Source: Bacteroidota bacterium (GTDB lineage: Bacteria > Bacteroidota > Bacteroidia > Chitinophagales > Chitinophagaceae). Taken from it: a stretch of 64,000 nt of DNA. The stretch is taken from contig JAGWUV010000020.1 in the NCBI GenBank assembly GCA_028875875.1, forward strand, positions 1 through 64,000, written 5' to 3'. The position numbers and the translations under genes are program-made. Below the pieces are notes generated by a model. The model was not told the origin of the DNA. It made no database searches and saw nothing but the letters and a program-made list of their open reading frames with translations. Positions 59,395-64,000 of the stretch are shown here, piece after piece. The stretch's first letter is position 1, and every line of letters starts with the position of its first letter.

Positions 59395-59846
59395 TTACTG
59401 CAATCTTTAAACATAAAATACTTGGTATCATCCCGCTCGGTTAATGTGAAGCCCAAACTTTTATAGAGTTTTTGTGCCTGCACATTCAGCTTCAGCACCT
59501 CCAATTCTACTCTTTTCTTTTCTTCTGTGGCCCGGGTGATATAATGACTAATAATTCTTGAGCCAATTTTTTTATTTTGAAAAAGTGGCAAGATATACAA
59601 GCTGCTGATAAAAATACTATCGTTATTTTCCTTTACTTCCACAGTTCCGGCATCCACTCCATTTACCATGATGATCTGCGTTTCATTTACATGATAATTC
59701 GCTGCATGAAATTGTCGTTGAAAATCTTCGTCCCAGCCCCAGATCGTTTCTATATAAGCTTTTAGTACTGTTTTTTTTACGTTATAAAAAAACTCCGAAT
59801 CATGTTCTGTCGCCCTTCTCAGCGCAAACGGTTCAATTCCATTCAT
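59391..59846 (-). CDS. GNAT-family N-acetyltransferase between trpB and trpA
   Basis: A 151-residue acetyltransferase. The coenzyme-A region is YILPLFQNKKIGSRIISHYI, and the C-terminal LNVQAQKLYKSLGFTLTERD is typical of the family. The N-terminal ALRRATEHDSEFFYNVKKTV matches RimI-type GNATs. It overlaps trpA by 4 bases and follows trpB after a gap holding repeat copy C. Substrate unknown. Confidence 0.86.
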   Translation of the reverse strand: MNGIEPFALRRATEHDSEFFYNVKKTVLKAYIETIWGWDEDFQRQFHAANYHVNETQIIMVNGVDAGTVEVKENNDSIFISSLYILPLFQNKKIGSRIISHYITRATEEKKRVELEVLKLNVQAQKLYKSLGFTLTERDDTKYFMFKDCSK

Positions 59847-59872
59847 ATAAATTGTTCATTTGTATTCTGAAA

Positions 59873-59892
59873 GTACAAGAGTGCGACGCAAC
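59873..59892 (+). repeat. Interspersed intergenic repeat, copy C
   Basis: An exact copy of the core GTACAAGAGTGCGACGCAAC, here on the plus strand, opposite to the flanking genes. The following GCAAC..GTTGC can form a 5-bp hairpin. It lies in the 90-base gap between trpB and the GNAT gene. Confidence 0.7.
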
Positions 59893-59936
59893 AGCCGTTG
59901 CTATGAAAAACGATTGCCGGCTACACTTGTATTTTC

Positions 59937-61160
59937 TTATCCTCTTCTTTCTAATTCATTCATGTAAGTAGCCAGATCTTTATCACCTCTTCCACTTAAA
60001 CACAGCACTACCACATCTGATTCCTTAAACTGTATTTGCTTCAGAGCTGACAAGGCATGGGCACTTTCTAATGCGGGAATAATGCCTTCGAGCTTGCTTA
60101 ATTCGAATGCTGCGTCTAATGCTTCTTCGTCTGTGGCGCTGAGGAACAAACCGCGGCCACTTTCGAACAAATGAGCATGCAGAGGACCAATACCGGGATA
60201 ATCCAATCCCGCTGAAATGCTGTGTGGCTCAACCACCTGGCCATCTTCCGTTTGCATTACCAGGCTTTTGCTGCCGTGCAACACACCCGGTTTACCAAGC
60301 TGTGTGGTAGCAGCACTTAACCCACTGCTTATGCCATGACCAGCTGCTTCCACAGCCACCAATTGCACTTCTTTTTCTTCCAGGAAATGATAGAATGCAC
60401 CCGCCGCATTACTGCCACCACCAACACAGGCGATCACATGCGTTGGCAATTCGCTACCTGTCTTTTCTTTTAACTGCCAGCGTGTTTCTTCACTGATCAC
60501 ACTTTGAAAGCGGGCTACCATATCTGGGTAAGGATGCGGCCCCACCACGCTTCCGATAATATAATGCGTATCAAGCGGATCGTTGATCCATGCCCTGATC
60601 GCCTCATTGGTTGCATCTTTTAATGTTTTGCTGCCGCTGGTAGCGGGAACAACTTTTGCACCCAGCATTTTCATACGGGCCACATTCGGCGCCTGCCTTT
60701 CAATATCTTTTTCTCCCATGTACACCACACATTCAATTCCTTTTAAAGCACATACCGTAGCCGTTGCCACGCCATGCTGCCCTGCCCCTGTTTCTGCTAT
60801 AATTCTTTTCTTGCCTAAACGTTGTGCCAGCAATACCTGGCCAATGGCATTATTTATCTTGTGTGCACCGGTATGGTTCAGGTCTTCACGCTTTAAATAG
60901 ATCTGTGTGTTGAAGGTTTTACTTAAACGTTCTGCTAAAAACAAAGGTGTTGGCCTACCCACATAGTCTTTTAACAACTGCTGAAACTCTTTCTGAAAAG
61001 AAGCTTCATACATGATGTTTAAATAATTCAAGCGAAGTTCTTCTACGTTGCGGTGCAGCATTTCGGGAATATATGCTCCGCCAAATTTTCCATAATATCC
61101 CTGCTCGTTGGGCGATGTAAATGCCATCTCTTTCATTTCTTTTGTAATCATCATATTCAA
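59937..61160 (-). CDS. trpB: Tryptophan synthase beta subunit
   Basis: A 407-residue PLP enzyme that condenses indole with serine. The PLP lysine is K101 in [18 protein letters not shown]. The Glu/serine-site segment is [20 protein letters not shown], the phosphate loop is [12 protein letters not shown], and the C-terminal [12 protein letters not shown] is typical. It belongs to the classical TrpB1 group. Several in-frame ATG codons at the start leave the N-terminus uncertain by up to 12 residues. Confidence 0.97.
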   Translation of the reverse strand: MNMMITKEMKEMAFTSPNEQGYYGKFGGAYIPEMLHRNVEELRLNYLNIMYEASFQKEFQQLLKDYVGRPTPLFLAERLSKTFNTQIYLKREDLNHTGAHKINNAIGQVLLAQRLGKKRIIAETGAGQHGVATATVCALKGIECVVYMGEKDIERQAPNVARMKMLGAKVVPATSGSKTLKDATNEAIRAWINDPLDTHYIIGSVVGPHPYPDMVARFQSVISEETRWQLKEKTGSELPTHVIACVGGGSNAAGAFYHFLEEKEVQLVAVEAAGHGISSGLSAATTQLGKPGVLHGSKSLVMQTEDGQVVEPHSISAGLDYPGIGPLHAHLFESGRGLFLSATDEEALDAAFELSKLEGIIPALESAHALSALKQIQFKESDVVVLCLSGRGDKDLATYMNELERRG

Positions 61161-61175
61161 CTTTACTCAGCTGCT

Positions 61176-61195
61176 GTTGCGTCGCACACTTGTGC
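61176..61195 (-). repeat. Interspersed intergenic repeat, copy D
   Basis: The reverse complement reads GCACAAGTGTGCGACGCAAC, the core with two changes. It lies 16 bases upstream of the trpB start, inside the 55-base gap after the 561-residue protein gene. Confidence 0.6.
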
Positions 61196-61215
61196 TGCAA
61201 CAAACATTGCATCTT

Positions 61216-62901
61216 TTAAATAACCGGTTTAAAAATCACCATACCATTGTTATCATCAACACCAATCACTGTTCCATCATTGCCATACCCAACGGTATAG
61301 TTACCGAACTTATACACAGTGTCGTTACCATTGTATAAGATAAAGGTATTGCCTACCCTGTCTGTATTGCCTTCGTAATTGTACGATAAATTGGTGTTGC
61401 CCACCATATTTACTTTTCCATCGTAGGTGTAAGATAACGGGGTATTACCAATAACATCTAACCATCCCTTACTGTTGTAAGACAAGCTTATATTTCCTAT
61501 CTGGGTTGCTTTATTTTCTAGTGCAACACTGATCACCACACCATTATTGCGTATATCTAATTTATTGATCTTACCATCCTGGCCGATCATCAGTGTAAAA
61601 TCAGCAGTTGTAAATACTATACTGAATTTCCCCGATTGGGTAACATAAAAACTGTAAGGTGTTACCGAACTAACCATTCCTTTATTGTTTGAACTTGCTG
61701 GCACAGAGTCCCCTGCATTAGGGGTGGTGTAAGATGACATGTTATCTTGCCTGTTCTTTTGTTGTTCCGGTAACTGCCCAGCTGAAGTTACTGCCATTGG
61801 TTCTATAACCACCGGTGTGCCTTTCTTTGATTGTATTTCAGTATTACCTGGAAGAGTAACTGCTTTTAGATTTGATTTTACAGGAGGCGTAGTGTATGCA
61901 TCAAGTGGATCGTTATACAATTGACCCGCAATAACGGTATCAGGGTTTGTGATAGAAGATGTACGCATCTTATCTACCGCCCCATTTATATTCATATCTG
62001 GTGTTGAATAACCGGCCAATGGATCATCAACTTTCTTTGCTATCGCTTTCTGAACAATAACTTCTTTCTTTTCCTCGGGTTGTGCGGGTATATCATTTCT
62101 TTTCCCCGGCTGTATTGTTGTTAGACTATTGAAATTTTTTGCAGGCATAATAGGTACGATCAGAACCCCATCTTTATTATCCGGCAATAAAGTTCCATAT
62201 ATGTTGCGGCCCTTTAATTCAGTATGAACAATGATGCCCGGCTTTTTGGGCTCATTCTTCAAATAAATAGAACTGTCAATGATATTCACAGTCGGCTTCA
62301 TTTTCGGCGGGTCTCTATTCACAATCTGAGCTGTAATGATATCTGGCACTTTTGTTTTTTCTTGCTTTATAACGGGTGTTTCCTGCTGTTTTTCAGGAGC
62401 AATGACAATACCTTTCTTCTTCTCTGCTTCCACCAAACCATAAATTTGCTTTGACTTTAAATCAGTGTGTATGGTTGGTGAGATTTTACCGCTTTCTGGC
62501 GTAGGATAATATACAGAACTATCGATCGTAATCTTTGGCTCTCCGTGTTTAGAGGTATCGAAAATAAATTTAGACGCAGGAGTTTGCGTATCGGCTATGC
62601 TTACTTTTTCTGCTGGTTTTATCACTATCGCTTTTTTTCCTTTGGGCACTATTATACCTTTTACTTCCCTGGCACGTAAGGTAGTACTAACCGATGGCTT
62701 AACGGAAGAAGGCTTTCTTAATAGGCTATCCGTTGCCAGGCTATCTACTGTTACTTTAGGAGTTTGTTCTTTGCTTTTTAGAATGTAGTTGGAGTAATTC
62801 TTATAAAAACTTGCTTTTTCATTAACGCCTGATGTATCCGTCTGCGCCTTAGCAAGCGAAGCAGTGATCATCAGTATCATATAAAAAAGCAATTGCTTCA
62901 T
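61216..62901 (-). CDS. Secreted repeat protein of unknown function inside the trp genes
   Basis: A 561-residue protein with a signal peptide (QLLFYMILMITASLAKAQ). It has no recognised domain but is strongly repetitive. Three related segments at about 66-97, 122-171 and 205-250 contain versions of S-x-x-(T/H)TxL(R/K)-x-(R/K)-x-(I/V)-x-G and end in IVIAP/VLIVP. Short motifs DPLAGYSTP, DPLDAYTTP and MSSYTTP recur at 293-395. Residues 468-547 are five tandem 16-residue units of the form [IVF]GN-T-x-x-[LV]-x-Y-x-x-x-G/N (IGNTPLSYTYDGKVNM). It lies 8 bases after trpF and 55 before trpB. It may be an outer-envelope protein; why it sits among tryptophan genes is unknown. Confidence 0.78.
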   Translation of the reverse strand: MKQLLFYMILMITASLAKAQTDTSGVNEKASFYKNYSNYILKSKEQTPKVTVDSLATDSLLRKPSSVKPSVSTTLRAREVKGIIVPKGKKAIVIKPAEKVSIADTQTPASKFIFDTSKHGEPKITIDSSVYYPTPESGKISPTIHTDLKSKQIYGLVEAEKKKGIVIAPEKQQETPVIKQEKTKVPDIITAQIVNRDPPKMKPTVNIIDSSIYLKNEPKKPGIIVHTELKGRNIYGTLLPDNKDGVLIVPIMPAKNFNSLTTIQPGKRNDIPAQPEEKKEVIVQKAIAKKVDDPLAGYSTPDMNINGAVDKMRTSSITNPDTVIAGQLYNDPLDAYTTPPVKSNLKAVTLPGNTEIQSKKGTPVVIEPMAVTSAGQLPEQQKNRQDNMSSYTTPNAGDSVPASSNNKGMVSSVTPYSFYVTQSGKFSIVFTTADFTLMIGQDGKINKLDIRNNGVVISVALENKATQIGNISLSYNSKGWLDVIGNTPLSYTYDGKVNMVGNTNLSYNYEGNTDRVGNTFILYNGNDTVYKFGNYTVGYGNDGTVIGVDDNNGMVIFKPVI

Positions 62902-62909
62902 CCGTTTTG

Positions 62910-63548
62910 TTATAATGTTTTTACCTCCGATACAAATTGCCGAACCTTGTTCATATCTTTTATACCAGGAGATATTTCAAACTTACTATTGATATCAATG
63001 GAAAAAAGATCTTTGGCTACCACATCATGTTTAAATTCGGCTAATCTCCCCGCATCTTCCGGCTGAATGCCGCCACTAAGAAAAAAAGGCTTGCGAATGT
63101 TTAACCCTTTCAGCATTTCCCAATTAAATTTCTTGCCTGTTCCTCCATACCCAGCACCCTCCGTATCAAATAAGAACATATCCACTACATCCTGGTAATC
63201 TTTGATCTTCCAAAGTATGTTATCAGATTCGCTGATGCGAAATGCTTTTACAACCGTAACATAATTAGCGATCTTCTCACACTCTCTCGGTGTTTCATCG
63301 CCGTGTAATTGCACCAGGTACAATCCGCAATCATCTACAATACGTAATAACTCATCAGAATTGGCATTTACAAAAACCCCCACTTTATTGATCTGCCCCC
63401 TGACTTTTCTTATTTCAGATGCCGGCACATGTTTGAATACAAAACGTGGACTTTTAGGATAAAAAATAAATCCGCAAAATTCAACGCCCATTGTATCCAA
63501 AGCCTTCACCTGGTCCAGATCGGTCATGCCGCAGACTTTTATTCTCAT
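62910..63548 (-). CDS. trpF: Phosphoribosylanthranilate isomerase
   Basis: A 212-residue TIM barrel that isomerises PRA to CdRP. The active-site Cys is in IKVCGMTDLDQVKALD, and IFYPKSPRFV, QLHGDETP and FLSGGIQPEDAG complete the pattern, with the catalytic-type Asp in FLFDTEG. Its start overlaps the stop of trpC by 4 bases (ATGA). Confidence 0.96.
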   Translation of the reverse strand: MRIKVCGMTDLDQVKALDTMGVEFCGFIFYPKSPRFVFKHVPASEIRKVRGQINKVGVFVNANSDELLRIVDDCGLYLVQLHGDETPRECEKIANYVTVVKAFRISESDNILWKIKDYQDVVDMFLFDTEGAGYGGTGKKFNWEMLKGLNIRKPFFLSGGIQPEDAGRLAEFKHDVVAKDLFSIDINSKFEISPGIKDMNKVRQFVSEVKTL

Positions 63549-64000
63549 ACCGGTTTTGTTTTGAGTTGATGTACAAAATCGGCAAACGCAATCGCGGGGT
63601 TAGGCTGCTTCATAAAATTTTCACCAATTAAAAAGCCCCTGAAACCTGCATTGCGTAAAGTTACGATGGTATCTACATTGCTGATGCCACTTTCTGCGAC
63701 CGCAATTTTATCTGTTGGTATTTTGTTAATGAGGTTGAGCGATGTTTGAATACTCACGTCAAATGTTTTCAGGTTACGGTTATTCACCCCTACACAATCC
63801 ACTTCATCACAAACGTGTTGTAGCTCCTCTTCATTATGTATCTCCAATAAAACTTCCAGGCCTAACCCCTTAGCAACTGTTGCGAGTTGCTTCACTTCTT
63901 TAGGAGATAAGCAGGCTGCGATCAATAAAATCACATCTGCACCAATGGATTTAGCTTCTATCACCTGGTATTCATCAATCATAAAATCTTTCCGCAAAAT
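63545..64000 (-). CDS. trpC: Indole-3-glycerol-phosphate synthase (5' end off window)
   Basis: The last 152 residues of a TIM barrel that forms indole-glycerol phosphate. The visible part begins at the catalytic-Lys segment ILRKDFMIDEYQ and continues with LLEIHNEEEL, VGVNNRNLKTFDV, VAESGISNVDTIV and FLIGENFM. The TTG at 63995-63997 is an internal Leu codon, not a start, because ILRKDF is a mid-protein motif in this family. About 100 residues of the N-terminus, and any upstream trp genes, lie beyond the right edge. Confidence 0.95.
   Translation of the reverse strand: MLRKDFMIDEYQVIEAKSIGADVILLIAACLSPKEVKQLATVAKGLGLEVLLEIHNEEELQHVCDEVDCVGVNNRNLKTFDVSIQTSLNLINKIPTDKIAVAESGISNVDTIVTLRNAGFRGFLIGENFMKQPNPAIAFADFVHQLKTKPV

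Noticed and set aside
63545-63997. Complete 150-residue trpC ORF beginning at 63997
   Set aside because: The first codon is TTG and encodes Leu in the internal motif ILRKDFMIDEY; the gene clearly continues past the right edge.
1-64000. CRISPR arrays, tRNA/rRNA genes, insertion sequences, prophage
   Set aside because: No regularly spaced direct repeats, cloverleaf-like segments, transposase or phage genes were seen; the interspersed 20-mers are too far apart and too few to be a CRISPR.

Overview
The window reads as chromosomal DNA of a Bacteroidota bacterium, probably from the Chitinophagaceae or a nearby family. The evidence is a moderately AT-rich sequence, start codons without clear Shine-Dalgarno sites, -7 promoter elements of the TAnnTTTG type, and lineage-typical proteins: a gliding-motility/type IX secretion C-terminal domain, a BT_3928-like DoxX protein, DUF6089, DUF2279, DUF1599 and an OMP_b-brl_3-type receptor. 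The family assignment is inference; no rRNA or other marker gene is present. I found no tRNA, rRNA, CRISPR array, insertion sequence or prophage.

Layout. 1-5066: a giant secreted PKD-repeat protein (minus strand) cut by the left edge. 5.1-18.7 kb: housekeeping genes, including pyrE, coaD, pyrB, pyrR, recF with a DciA-like gene, folP, an FKBP lipoprotein, a DHH phosphoesterase and ndk, plus an orphan peptide-ABC permease whose C-terminus looks frameshifted. 19.9-31.0 kb: a full assimilatory sulfate-reduction and cysteine-synthesis cluster in the order cysH, cysD, cysN, cysE, cysK, cobA, cysJ, cysI, then a CysG-type siroheme-synthase/TSUP-transporter fusion. A promoter-like element and a tiny Cys-rich open reading frame (MCTCCC), overlapped by a hairpin, lie just before cysH and look like a cysteine-sensing leader.

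31.4-35.1 kb: a nitric-oxide-type sensory operon with a NarL-type response regulator, a stand-alone H-NOX haem protein, a histidine kinase with an N-terminal H-NOBA-like domain and PAS domain, and an AraC-type response regulator; it ends in a clear terminator. 35.3-38.8 kb: poorly characterised accessory genes, including two overlapping small genes, a 682-residue lipoprotein, a small lipoprotein and a 55-residue membrane protein. 38.8-43.8 kb: two divergent multi-PAS histidine kinases, one coupled to a single-domain response regulator, with twin palindromes between them. 43.8-54.3 kb: phosphoglucomutase, a PyrR-like phosphoribosyltransferase, an HdrC/HdrB-like Fe-S pair split by a LysE-type transporter, an outer-membrane receptor, an ArsC/Spx-like protein and a small XRE regulator.

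54.3-64.0 kb: one long minus-strand trp-his array in the order trpC, trpF, a 561-residue secreted repeat protein, trpB, GNAT, trpA, hisH, GNAT, hisA, hisF, hisIE and a TlpA-like thioredoxin, ending at a strong bidirectional terminator. Many junctions overlap by 1-4 bases. A family of related short repeats (core GTACAAGAGTGCGACGCAAC) recurs at least six times in gene-start gaps, often inside operons. The points most worth following are the Cys leader, these repeats, the H-NOX kinase operon, the siroheme-synthase/transporter fusion and the repeat protein buried in the trp genes.
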